A program made the position numbers and the translations under genes. A stretch of 64,000 bases of DNA. Origin: CAILHX01 sp964511385. GTDB lineage: Bacteria > Pseudomonadota > Gammaproteobacteria > Burkholderiales > Methylophilaceae. The notes below the pieces were generated by a model. It did no database searches. It was not told where the DNA came from and worked only from the letters and a program-made list of their open reading frames with translations. Of the stretch, positions 9,701-16,992 are shown in pieces; the stretch's first letter is position 1; each line of letters opens with the position of its first letter. Where the stretch lies: NCBI GenBank assembly GCA_964511385.1, contig CAZEFE010000001.1, forward strand, positions 62,001-126,000. Reading direction: 5' to 3'.

Positions 9701-10716
9701 AATTGCCATAAGTTCTCGCGATTGCTATGCGGCAGGATCAACCAGCCGGGATAGGACTGCCGCTGCCGCTTCCATTCGTCCGTGATCTTTTGAATCTCCT
9801 CTATACGATCCGCGCCGTGGGCGGGATACATCATGTTGGGGTTGTAAGGCCAATCAAGGGCGTCCGGTTTTTTTGACTGTATGTACTCGAAAAACCGACT
9901 CAACGCCTTTTTGTGGTCGTGTTTCTCGATCCCTTCACAGCACGAAAGGTCAACGACAATAATCCCGCGTTGCGCCAGGAGTTGCAGTCTTGCGGACGAA
10001 AGATCAAATACTCCGACCAGATAGATTTTCTGCGTTTTGTCTTTGCCGAGATTGTCACGAATCCAGCCAATCCATTGAAGAAAATTGGGGTCATCCCCGG
10101 AAAATCCGATCAGACAAAAGGTGTTCTCAAGAAGCGCCTGCTGAACAGTATTGACGAAAGGGGCGTAGTCATGCGGATAGCGCCGGTAATCCTCTTCGGT
10201 GATGATAAAGGGGCGCTCTGATGGAAAGCTGCCGTGGAGCTTCACAATTCTGGGCTTGATGGCGTAAGGGATATCCTCTTTGTTGACTACAGGCTCATAT
10301 CGCCGGGTCTCGACCTTGGCGCTGGCCCGTTCAAGCAAGGTATCGTAATTTGTGGTGAAAACATCCACCCACGGCAGCTCAAGCAAATGGACATGGAGGC
10401 CGGATGGTTCTACGTTCAGATCTGGGATGTTGGAGCGCAACAAGTTCTCCAGCGCGGGCCGCCCGATGGCCGCTTGCACTTCTTCAGCCAGCCGCAAGAC
10501 ATTCAGATATTTATGTTTGGCTGAATCAGGCTTAACCCCATGCGCTTTCTGATAAAAAAGGTCTCCCAACTGGTTCCAATCAGGAAACCCATTTCCCGAG
10601 TTCTTGCTGAAACCCGCTCCGACCATCACAGCTGCGCGCTCGGCCCATAAGCGATCAGCAATCTCGTTTAAGTAAGGTCGAATTGAGTCAGGCACATCGA
10701 TTTCAGTTGCTCTCAT
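6781..10716 (-). CDS. Large SIR2-domain protein, probable anti-phage NADase effector
   Basis: The 1311-residue product begins with a SIR2-like NAD-binding domain (about residues 20-290). Visible motifs are GAGFS at 33-37, TTNYD at 121-125 (catalytic Asn), KLHGSF with the catalytic His at 161, and GFSGDDPNF at 204-212. The remaining thousand residues are soluble and helix-rich with no motif I can name, fitting a long sensor or scaffold region. Proteins of this layout (DSR-type defence sirtuins) deplete NAD+ on phage infection; that function is inferred here. A ribosome site AAAGGA lies 7 nt before the ATG at 10716. The gene is alone, with no HerA, Argonaute or TIR partner. Base composition is visibly more AT-rich than neighbours, and 41-nt repeats flank it, suggesting acquisition. 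Confidence 0.85.
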   Translation of the reverse strand: MRATEIDVPDSIRPYLNEIADRLWAERAAVMVGAGFSKNSGNGFPDWNQLGDLFYQKAHGVKPDSAKHKYLNVLRLAEEVQAAIGRPALENLLRSNIPDLNVEPSGLHVHLLELPWVDVFTTNYDTLLERASAKVETRRYEPVVNKEDIPYAIKPRIVKLHGSFPSERPFIITEEDYRRYPHDYAPFVNTVQQALLENTFCLIGFSGDDPNFLQWIGWIRDNLGKDKTQKIYLVGVFDLSSARLQLLAQRGIIVVDLSCCEGIEKHDHKKALSRFFEYIQSKKPDALDWPYNPNMMYPAHGADRIEEIQKITDEWKRQRQSYPGWLILPHSNRENLWQFTNAWLNYLPDTENSHLGLDIQYAFELIWRLERCLQPIFDNIAEFCEKILEKYCPFKNENFPAKCQIDLGDDTFQDLPWNDFRQAWLAIALAMLRFYREEGRLEKWKEAEIRLKTISDHLSAEQKEFLNYEGFLFSLFTLDLPNAKQRLENWRPNETQPYWMTKRATAFAEIGQLNDIDEQIRLALVETRKKSNDEHASSGYLSVSNESYQMLLFRYVRDASDWILDKTATSEEEQLIKNDLANEWKLGKKSPESERHANSTFKPPEKFNSFDEAWNDLYGNRQNSGSAEWNQRLRAIRNNQRKNELQQQNTRWDELKAFRCDPWNELKLYELTLDRPSAQRKTFTEKHEFDIGRVSKTHHFHGLDLEVISAYSFLRFCEEVGLPYRVGSYTMATRTALASLQRVSRYSSFWAIATLARLGDAKAVDSLFSRESVYRFTANEADQLIQNHLDVLNKCRDDIHASDAFRNDSYAVRLAQLLPEVISRLCCKCAGETKRRVLDFVTGIYGSPDKTNYRNVKNLTQRLISSMSEVEQYSLVPDLLKIPFPENLSLLVKDEFLNPFLLLELNQKPECAPALEMQPGVVDDLLQQAAMDNPDRRRWAITSLVTLHNLQMLDDIQSKHLAEAIWRVTDHYDLPDGTDFYKFAFLGFSHPKNVDPALLFKNYVKSTPFPIQRNKQDNGVSITGGNVPIVHEIIGANSNGKSIWTSDDAAELLQRLLEWWDADKDRLSEKENAPAGFSSIPEEFRARFAGMIKLLTEVVGPKLNTDSPDEIKTSLSRLLKEVREYGLPGLAAEAACLHIYPDQKADVYSRINEALISDQDNIQRDGLRAIAKIILDGNDANASSVGPDPASMLGQYLTWHPTHSISSALWIIVRILKNSPTSFSHSLEVASKLRLDKLLAETAYDSDNSELNFDEKLEVRRISSILAAALCSYYNSRNLSVPEIVEQWREACLTDSEFSEIRNAWERCGRA

Positions 10717-11040
10717 TTCATCATCCTTTGGCTAATGAATAATTTCAGATATCGAGTACATCATGTATGGTGGGGCGGCCATCTCATGATGTCACTTAAG
10801 ATGCTGAGAGGCTTGCAAGCAATTTCCACGTTCCCACTATAGCAATGCCCGCTACGGGCACAATAGCGGAAACTTTTAATTGCAATGATGAACGGCAGCA
10901 GTGGCCGAATAGCAGATGTACAGAAGTTAAGTTGGAGAAAGATTACCCCTATCACCTGTCCCCATATTTAATTACCGCTCGATTGCCAAAAAATAAATTG
11001 CCATGCACCTCACGACTTAAGGTGCATGGCAATCGCATCA
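10717..11040. other. Non-coding stretch upstream of the SIR2 gene
   Basis: This region holds the presumed SIR2 promoter (reading leftwards) and no convincing gene. A short hairpin TGCCCG-CTA-CGGGCA lies at 10846-10860 and a much stronger one at 10997-11033 abuts the right-hand 41-nt repeat. Composition is AT-rich like the SIR2 gene itself. Confidence 0.6.
10997..11033. repeat. Perfect 14-bp inverted repeat
   Basis: The arms at 10997-11010 and 11020-11033 are perfectly complementary over 14 bp and separated by 9 nt. There is no T-tract on either side, so it is unlikely to be an ordinary terminator. It sits 7 nt before the right copy of the 41-nt direct repeat and could be part of a mobile-element end. 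Confidence 0.8.
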
Positions 11041-11081
11041 TGTCCCAGGAATCGTAACTGTGCCGTTTCGGAACGGTTATG
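11041..11081 (+). repeat. Right copy of the 41-nt direct repeat
   Basis: This copy matches 6516-6556 at 39 of 41 positions, in the same orientation. It marks the right boundary of the AT-rich SIR2 segment; the MocR gene ends 38 nt further on with ordinary composition. Confidence 0.85.
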
Positions 11082-11119
11082 CCTTCCTTTTGGGTTGCTG
11101 CTATGGATGCCGCTTTCTG

Positions 11120-12529
11120 TTACAGTTTTCCCATAAAGCCAAATATCCTCTCGTCGTTGCTCTGCGCGACATTGAACCGTAGCCAAGGGGATGGCTCTTG
11201 ATAAGGGCGGAACAGGTTGCCTGGGGCAAACATGATGTTTTCATTCGCCGCCAGAGAAGCCACCTCGCAAGCATTCAGCCCTTCCGGCAGTCGTGCCCAG
11301 ATAAACATTCCTCCCACCGGCTCCGTGTGCAGGCGTAGTCCACATTGCTCCAGTTTCTGTACAACCCATCCACGGCTTTCCATTAGGCGGGTGCGTACGC
11401 GTTCAATGTGCTTGCGATAACGGCCCTCCATCAGAATCTGGTACATAACCCGCTGGGTGATTTCCGAGGTGGTGAGGCCGGAAAGCAGTTTCAGGTCAAG
11501 CAGCCGCGCTGCCAATTCCTTGCTGCATGCGAGAAACCCGACCCGCAGGCCGGCGGAAATGGTCTTGGAATAGCTGCTGACATAGATGACGCGCCTGAGC
11601 TGGTCCAATGTCGCCAGGCGTGGTGCGCTGGCCGGGTGGAAATCGCCATACACATCATCTTCCACGATATGCAAGTCGTGCTTTTCCGCCAGTTGTAACA
11701 GCTGATGGGCTACCGCCAGGCTCGTGCTGGTTCCAGTCGGGTTATGCAGTACGGTATTGGTGAAAAAAACCTTGGGATGAAATTCATCGATGAGCTGTTC
11801 CAGGCGCTCAATGTCCGGGCCATCTGTATTGCGTGGCACACCAAGCAGCCTTGCCCCCAGTGTCTTCAGATGTCCGAACAAGGCGTAATAGCCCGGATCG
11901 TCTACCAGGACGGCGTCTCCAGGCCGGATCATCAGGCGAGCCGCCAGATCGAGGCCGTGCGTCGCCCCGTTGGTCATGATGATCTGGTGTATGTCGGCGC
12001 TGACCCCGATGTCGGCAAGGTGTTTTTGTTGAAGGTACTGTCGCAGAGGCAGATGGCCGCTGACATCCCCGTAGCCTGTCAGAAACTCGCCGGATTTTCG
12101 TGAGAGTTCATTCATGCCTTTCTGTATGGCACTGGCATCCAGCCATTCCTTGGGCAGCCAGCCGGAACCGGGTCGCGCAACGCCAGAAACATCGCGGAAA
12201 TTATTGCGGATCAGCCAAAGCACATCGTCTGCCTGCTCCAGCTGACATGAACTGGATGTGGTGATCTCGGACTGTTTCCTTGCCGCGACGTAGAACCCTG
12301 ATCCGCGTCGCGACGATACATATCCTTGCGCCACCAGTCGGTCATAGGCATTGACGACTGTAAAACGACTGACGCCATGCTGGGTGGCAAAGTCGCGTAT
12401 CGATGGCAGGCGTGCTCCGGTTCGAAGTACACGCTTGTCGACCAGCTGGCCTACCCCAGCGACGATTTGCTCCACCAATGGAACAGGGTCCTGCGGGTTC
12501 AGTGCAATCAATGGCGACGTAATTGGCAT
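11120..12529 (-). CDS. MocR-type transcription regulator (GntR HTH fused to aminotransferase fold)
   Basis: The 469-residue protein has an N-terminal GntR winged helix (residues about 15-80: LPSIRDFATQHGVSRFTVVN, then GSGFYV). A type I aminotransferase fold follows from about 125. PLP-site residues are visible: N263 in HNPTGT, D291 in VEDDVYGDF and the Schiff-base lysine K322 in SSYSKTISAGLRVGF. MocR proteins sense PLP-linked amines or amino acids and usually control the divergent gene. Here it is divergent from the lipoprotein-cupin cluster, with a 10-bp inverted repeat between them. No good ribosome site precedes the ATG at 12529. The effector cannot be told from sequence. Confidence 0.92.
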   Translation of the reverse strand: MPITSPLIALNPQDPVPLVEQIVAGVGQLVDKRVLRTGARLPSIRDFATQHGVSRFTVVNAYDRLVAQGYVSSRRGSGFYVAARKQSEITTSSSCQLEQADDVLWLIRNNFRDVSGVARPGSGWLPKEWLDASAIQKGMNELSRKSGEFLTGYGDVSGHLPLRQYLQQKHLADIGVSADIHQIIMTNGATHGLDLAARLMIRPGDAVLVDDPGYYALFGHLKTLGARLLGVPRNTDGPDIERLEQLIDEFHPKVFFTNTVLHNPTGTSTSLAVAHQLLQLAEKHDLHIVEDDVYGDFHPASAPRLATLDQLRRVIYVSSYSKTISAGLRVGFLACSKELAARLLDLKLLSGLTTSEITQRVMYQILMEGRYRKHIERVRTRLMESRGWVVQKLEQCGLRLHTEPVGGMFIWARLPEGLNACEVASLAANENIMFAPGNLFRPYQEPSPWLRFNVAQSNDERIFGFMGKL

Positions 12530-12537
12530 GGCGTAAT

Positions 12538-12591
12538 GACCTGTACAGTTTCAGTGATTGGATAGCAAAGTGTATATGTAGTGTACAGGTC
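12538..12591. promoter_or_regulatory. Candidate MocR operator in the divergent promoter region
   Basis: GACCTGTACA (12538-12547) and its exact reverse complement TGTACAGGTC (12582-12591) are placed 44 bp apart, about four helical turns. Each arm contains the palindrome TGTACA. They lie between the MocR start (12529) and the lipoprotein start (12632), so binding could control both directions. Confidence 0.65.
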
Positions 12592-12631
12592 GTGTGGCGT
12601 AAAGTCTCCCCATGCTGACGAGGAGGTGACC

Positions 12632-12892
12632 ATGTCAAAATTGCTGTTGGCTGGATTGGCTTGCCTGGTGTTGACCGGATGCCAGGATCAGCCGGGGGCA
12701 ACGGCCGATGCGGAAGAAGGGACTGTGATTGCACACAATCGCCGCGCGCAAAGCGCTACCAACCCAGCGGAGATATGTTTGAGCAATTACGGTCACGCTT
12801 TGCCGTGCAACGAGCATCTGAGGCCAAAGCCTGAAGGCAAACAGCAGCGATGGGTATTGATCAGAAATGAAATATTGCCGGTTGAACATTGA
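12632..12892 (+). CDS. Small predicted lipoprotein
   Basis: The 86-residue product starts with a lipoprotein signal, MSKLLLAGLACLVLTGC, with cysteine 17 as the lipidation site. A strong ribosome site AGGAGG precedes the ATG at 12632. The mature part is short and hydrophilic, with two further cysteines (ICLSNYGHALPC), and matches no family I recognise. It is first of a run of six same-strand genes facing away from the MocR regulator and 23 nt before a cupin gene, so it is probably MocR-controlled. Confidence 0.7.
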   Translation: MSKLLLAGLACLVLTGCQDQPGATADAEEGTVIAHNRRAQSATNPAEICLSNYGHALPCNEHLRPKPEGKQQRWVLIRNEILPVEH

Positions 12893-12915
12893 ATTCAAAC
12901 TTGCCTGGAGACCTG

Positions 12916-13233
12916 ATGATCGTCAACCGCTGCAATGGAATACGAAAAACGAACTACGGAGTGAATTTTCTGGTGCTGGCCTACGGCGCGCAGTCAATGG
13001 TGACGAAAATGTTGTACAAGCAAGGTGATGCGGTCCCCAAGCACGCGCATCCCAATGAACAAAGCGGTTATGTGTTAAGTGGACAATACAGAATCGGGTT
13101 TTCTGATTACAACCGGGAAATCGGTCCGGGCGACTCCTATTCAATCCCGGCTAACATCGAACATAGCCTCGACATTATTGTGGCTGGGGAAGTGGTGGAT
13201 GTGTTTGTGCCGCCACGGCAAGATTTCCTGTGA
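12916..13233 (+). CDS. Single-domain cupin protein
   Basis: The 105-residue protein is a small beta-barrel cupin. Motif 1 is visible as PKHAHPNEQSGYVLSG, giving two His and one Glu metal ligands, and motif 2 as GDSYSIPANIEHS with the fourth ligand. I take the ATG at 12916, with CTGGAG just upstream, over the TTG at 12889. Cupins of this size act as dioxygenases, isomerases or ligand binders; substrate is unknown. It follows the lipoprotein gene by 23 nt. Confidence 0.82.
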   Translation: MIVNRCNGIRKTNYGVNFLVLAYGAQSMVTKMLYKQGDAVPKHAHPNEQSGYVLSGQYRIGFSDYNREIGPGDSYSIPANIEHSLDIIVAGEVVDVFVPPRQDFL

Positions 13234-13309
13234 ATGTCGAAGATGAGGCTTGGGGCATACTGGAGGCAGGAATATAGATGTTGGAATTTTTTAAGGCAGG
13301 GAGTTGTTC

Positions 13310-13666
13310 ATGATCGATAAAAAATTTGCTGATAGTTTTGCACATGACTGGATAGATTCCTGGAACGACCACGATCTGGATCGTATCCTGTCACACTATG
13401 CAGATGACTTCGAGATGTCGTCGCCGTTCATTACTCAGTTCACAGGCGAACCTTCAGGTACGCTGAAGGGCAAGGAACATGTTGGCGCCTATTGGGCAAG
13501 GGCGCTGGCAATCATTCCGGACCTGCACTTCGAACTTGTCACCACGCTCGTCGGTGTCGATAGCGTTACGCTGTATTACAAGGGGCACAAGGGATTTGCC
13601 GCAGAGGTATTTCATTTTGGGGCGGACGCCAAGGTCATCAAAGCCTATGCGCATTACGCTCTTTGA
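13310..13666 (+). CDS. SnoaL/NTF2-like fold protein
   Basis: The 118-residue product begins FADSFAHDWIDSWNDHDLDR, the usual opening of SnoaL-like NTF2-fold proteins. LKGKEHVGAYWARAL and a C-terminal beta-rich half follow. Such folds bind small hydrophobic ligands and may be isomerases or hydrolases; no catalytic dyad can be assigned. The ATG at 13310 has AGGGAG upstream. It is third in the MocR-linked gene run. Confidence 0.78.
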   Translation: MIDKKFADSFAHDWIDSWNDHDLDRILSHYADDFEMSSPFITQFTGEPSGTLKGKEHVGAYWARALAIIPDLHFELVTTLVGVDSVTLYYKGHKGFAAEVFHFGADAKVIKAYAHYAL

Positions 13667-13699
13667 GAGCAATCAAACGAAACGATGAGAGGACAACAC

Positions 13700-14170
13700 G
13701 TGAAGCCGGTACCAATAGCAGCCGAATCCATTACGCCGCCCGATATACCAACAATCTTGCCGGCCATTTTCGCCAGCCGAGTAGCAGGGCGCATCAAACG
13801 GAAGCTGGGCGATCATTTCGGCCTGACCAACTTCGGGGTCAACGTGACTCAACTGGCGCCGGGCGCTGCCTCTGCACTCCTGCATCGCCATTCCAGGCAG
13901 GATGAATTCGTCTATGTCTTGCAGGGCAAGCCGACCCTTAGGCTGGACGAAGAGGAATACCTGCTCAACCCGGGAGATTGCATAGGGTTCAAGGCAGATT
14001 CTGGCGTGGCGCACCAACTCATAAACAGGTCCAACGAGCTGGTCATTTATATCGAGATCGGTGACCGTTCAGCAGATGATGAGGTTGACTATCCTGTTGA
14101 CGATCTGAAGGCGGTATTTACATCCGGCGGCGTATGGAAGTTCACGCACAAGGATGGAAGCGCCTACTGA
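13700..14170 (+). CDS. Second cupin protein of the cluster
   Basis: This 156-residue protein is a cupin with ligands HRHSRQDE (motif 1, followed by FVYVLQG) and NPGDCIGFKADSGVAHQLIN (motif 2). The GTG at 13700 is preferred because GAGAGGA lies 6 nt upstream and the N-terminus MKPVPIAAES looks native; an ATG at 13685 would add five residues. The C-terminal tail (GDRSADDEVDYPVDDL) is typical of a proteobacterial cupin subgroup of unknown substrate. It shares little sequence with the cupin at 12916. Confidence 0.82.
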   Translation: MKPVPIAAESITPPDIPTILPAIFASRVAGRIKRKLGDHFGLTNFGVNVTQLAPGAASALLHRHSRQDEFVYVLQGKPTLRLDEEEYLLNPGDCIGFKADSGVAHQLINRSNELVIYIEIGDRSADDEVDYPVDDLKAVFTSGGVWKFTHKDGSAY

Positions 14171-14204
14171 GGGAATGGAATGCCAAAAACTAAGGTTGCC
14201 AACT

Positions 14205-14564
14205 ATGGATAAATCAAATCAAAAAATTGCGGCTTCGGAACCGGAAACCAGAAGTCAGACATGCATCGCCCAGACGCCTAGCCCCCCATACTACGCGGTG
14301 ATTTTTACATCGGTCAGGACGGAAGGGGATAACGGCTATATGGAAGCAGCCAGAGCAGCCCTGGAGATGGCCAGGCAGCAGCCAGGGTTCCTGGGCTACG
14401 AGTCGGCAAGAAATGATGTCGGTATCTCTGTTTCATACTGGGAATCGCTCGAGGCGATTAAGGCATGGAAGAATCATCCACTCCATCAGGCCATCCAGAA
14501 AAGGGCGGATGACTGGTATTCGGATTCTCGAATCAGGGTTTGCAAAGTTGAAAGAGACTATTGA
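14205..14564 (+). CDS. Antibiotic-biosynthesis-monooxygenase (ABM) fold protein
   Basis: The 119-residue product has a dimeric ferredoxin-like ABM core after an unstructured N-terminus. Markers are YAVIFTSVRTEGDNGYMEAA, QQPGFLGYESARND and SVSYWESLEAIKAWKNHPLH, with a C-terminal WYSDSRIRVCKVERDY. Relatives include HmoA-like haem mono-oxygenases and quinol mono-oxygenases, but function here is not established. Starts at 14175 or 14205 are both possible; 14205 has AAGG at a better distance. Confidence 0.78.
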   Translation: MDKSNQKIAASEPETRSQTCIAQTPSPPYYAVIFTSVRTEGDNGYMEAARAALEMARQQPGFLGYESARNDVGISVSYWESLEAIKAWKNHPLHQAIQKRADDWYSDSRIRVCKVERDY

Positions 14565-14638
14565 TGGAATTTCACAGGACATTCGTGTTCGGTGTGAATG
14601 TGACATACTTCGGCTTATTCCCAAGCTAGGAGGCTGAC

Positions 14639-15199
14639 ATGACTTTATCAAACACTACGCAGCGCTATGGCAGCCTGTCCATTGGCCTGCATTGGGTGAT
14701 GTTGCTGCTGATCGCAGCCGTGTATGCCTGCATTGAACTGCGTGAACTGTATCCCAAAGGTAGCGATCCCAGGGAGATGCTGAAAGCCTGGCATTTCATG
14801 CTGGGTTTGCTGGTATTCCTGCTGGCCGTGCTGCGGATCGGGGTGCGGCTCAGCGGCCCGACGCCGGTCATTGTGCCTGAGCCTGCGCCCTTGCAGAAAC
14901 GGGTGGCGGGGGCTGCGCATGGTTTATTGTATGTGCTGATGCTGGGTATGCCATTGGTCGGGTGGTTGGTGCTGAGTGCCGCTGGCAAGCCGATTCCTTT
15001 TTTCGGACTGGAATTGCCGCCGCTGGTCGCTGAGAACAAGGAACTGGCGGGCGCGCTGAAGGAGGCTCATGCTACCGCTGGTCAAGTCGGCTATTTCCTG
15101 ATTGGCCTGCACGCTGCGGCTGCGCTGTTTCATCACTACATTGTCCGCGACAACACCTTGCGCCGCATGCTGCCGCGCTGCGATAAGCACTGCGGCTAA
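14639..15199 (+). CDS. Cytochrome b561-family membrane protein
   Basis: This 186-residue protein has four membrane helices and the di-haem b561 pattern: LHWVMLLLIAAVYACIE (helix 1 His), KAWHFMLGLLVFLLA (helix 2 His), AHGLLYVLMLGMPLVGW (helix 3) and GLHAAAALFHHYIV (helix 4 His). It probably moves electrons between quinol and a periplasmic acceptor or superoxide. A strong AGGAGG precedes the ATG. It ends the MocR-linked run and overlaps the convergent GT41 gene by 4 nt. Confidence 0.9.
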   Translation: MTLSNTTQRYGSLSIGLHWVMLLLIAAVYACIELRELYPKGSDPREMLKAWHFMLGLLVFLLAVLRIGVRLSGPTPVIVPEPAPLQKRVAGAAHGLLYVLMLGMPLVGWLVLSAAGKPIPFFGLELPPLVAENKELAGALKEAHATAGQVGYFLIGLHAAAALFHHYIVRDNTLRRMLPRCDKHCG

Positions 15200-16992
15200 C
15201 TGACTGGCCGTTTTGTGTGGCGCTGCGACCAGATGTCGTTGAGCGCTGCCGTGAAATGACGGGCAAACCCGGCGCCGTCAAATAGAGGCGAGGCAAGTGC
15301 CTGCCCCCTGAGTGTTGCCCGCAGTTGGGCCAGCCGGGCAGGGTCACTGGCAAAAGCAATGGCCTTGGCCACGTAATCGTTCTCGTCGCTGGCGACCCAC
15401 TCCGGCAAGCCGGCGCAGGCCAGCATGCTGGCGCCTTGGCGGGCGAGCATGGTACTGCCGGCCAGGGTGAGCGTGGGTACGCCCATCCAGAGGGCCTCGC
15501 AGGTGGTGGTGCCGCCGGGATAGGGGAAGGTGTCGAGAATGATGTCAATTTCCGCGTGTGCATTCAGGTAGTCCACGCGCGACCCAGGCTGCGCCAGCAC
15601 TATCTGCCCTGCCGCAATGCCATGTTCGGCCAGTTTCCCCAGCAGGTATTCGCCGACCGCGGCCGATTTGATCTGCGGGTTTTGCAACCGCAGCTTTGCG
15701 TCAGGTAGCGCGTGCAGGATGCGCGCCCAGGCCGCCAGCACCTGATCGTTCAGTTTGGATAAATTCTGGAAGCAGCCGAAAGTGACATGACCGTTGTTGA
15801 GCATGGGCGGGGGCGCAACGGGCACATCCTCGGCCGGCGGCGTAAAACACAGACGGGTGTCGGGCAGGTAATACACCGTTTCGGTGAAGTCGGCCCGGTT
15901 GGCTGGCGGTACCGAAACCGCGTCGGCCAGCAGGTAATCCATTTGCGCCACACCGGTGGAGGCGAAATAGCCCAGCCAGGTGACCTGTACCGGCGCCGGT
16001 TTCCAGGCAAAAATCGGCAGGCGGTTATGCGCAGTGTGCCCGGCCAGGTCGATCAGGATATGGATGCCGTCGGCGTGGATGGCCTGCGCGGCGGCTTGGT
16101 CGCTCAACCCCGCCAGCGAGCGCCACTCGGCAAAAAACGGCTTGATGCGCGCCGTCAGGCTGTCTTCCTGCGGCTTGGTGGCGTAGGCGAACAAGGCGAG
16201 CTGGCGCGGATCAACATGTTGCAGCAGGTTTTCCAGGAAATAGCCCACCGGGTGGGTGCGCATGTCGCCGGACACCAGGCCGACGCGCAGCGGGTGCGCC
16301 GGGTCGACGGTTGCCCATTGCTGGTAAGGCTGCGCCCGCGCGGCAAGCCGGTTGCCTAATTCCCTGGCGGCGGCAAGATATTGCCCGGCCGGGCAGAACG
16401 GGTGGTAGCTCAAGACAAACAGCAGGTTGCCCAGGCTTTCCAGTTGCTCCGGGTTGAGTTGCAGCGCTTTCTCGAAGCTGGCGACGGCTTCGTCCAGCAG
16501 CCCCAGGTCCTTGAACGCATTACCCAGGTTGTTGTAGGCCATGGCGTGGTTCGGGTTGAGCGCCAGCGCCTGTTCGTAATGGGTGATGGCCAGGTCCAGC
16601 TGGCCTGAGTCTTTCAGCACGTTGGCCAGGTTGTTGTGCAGTTCGGCATGCTCCGGCTTCAGCGCCAGGGCTTGCCGATAACTTTGGGCGGCATCGCTCA
16701 GCTTGGCCTGGGTGTGGAGCGCGTGCCCGAGGTTCTGGTGCGCTTCCACCAGCCCGGGCGCGAGCTTGAGCGCCTGCCGATAACAGGCGATGGCGTCGTC
16801 CAGCCGCCCCTGCTGGTGCAGCGCCAGCCCCAGGTTGTAACAGGCCTCGACCTGCGGTGGATGGCGCTGCAGGTATTGCCGGTACAGCGTTTCCGCTTCG
16901 GCGAAACGCCCGGCAACAAGGTGCTCGCGGGCACGTTCCAGCAACCGGGTCGAAGGGTGGGCGGCAGTCTTAATAACGTTTCGGCCCGCCAT
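15196..16992 (-). CDS. TPR-repeat O-GlcNAc-transferase-like protein (GT41 family)
   Basis: The 598-residue protein has about five tetratricopeptide repeats (residues about 18-200, each with an LNP- or LAP-type end). A SPINDLY/OGT catalytic region follows. Seen motifs are VGLVSGDMRTHPVGYFLENL, DLAGHTAHNRLPIFAWKPAP, VTWLGYFASTG and DTFPYPGGTTTCEALWMGVP. GT41 enzymes transfer sugars to Ser/Thr or Asn of proteins in the cytosol. The acceptor is unknown. The gene overlaps the 3' end of the FecR-domain gene by 23 nt, so the two are co-transcribed. Confidence 0.88.
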   Translation of the reverse strand: MAGRNVIKTAAHPSTRLLERAREHLVAGRFAEAETLYRQYLQRHPPQVEACYNLGLALHQQGRLDDAIACYRQALKLAPGLVEAHQNLGHALHTQAKLSDAAQSYRQALALKPEHAELHNNLANVLKDSGQLDLAITHYEQALALNPNHAMAYNNLGNAFKDLGLLDEAVASFEKALQLNPEQLESLGNLLFVLSYHPFCPAGQYLAAARELGNRLAARAQPYQQWATVDPAHPLRVGLVSGDMRTHPVGYFLENLLQHVDPRQLALFAYATKPQEDSLTARIKPFFAEWRSLAGLSDQAAAQAIHADGIHILIDLAGHTAHNRLPIFAWKPAPVQVTWLGYFASTGVAQMDYLLADAVSVPPANRADFTETVYYLPDTRLCFTPPAEDVPVAPPPMLNNGHVTFGCFQNLSKLNDQVLAAWARILHALPDAKLRLQNPQIKSAAVGEYLLGKLAEHGIAAGQIVLAQPGSRVDYLNAHAEIDIILDTFPYPGGTTTCEALWMGVPTLTLAGSTMLARQGASMLACAGLPEWVASDENDYVAKAIAFASDPARLAQLRATLRGQALASPLFDGAGFARHFTAALNDIWSQRHTKRPVS

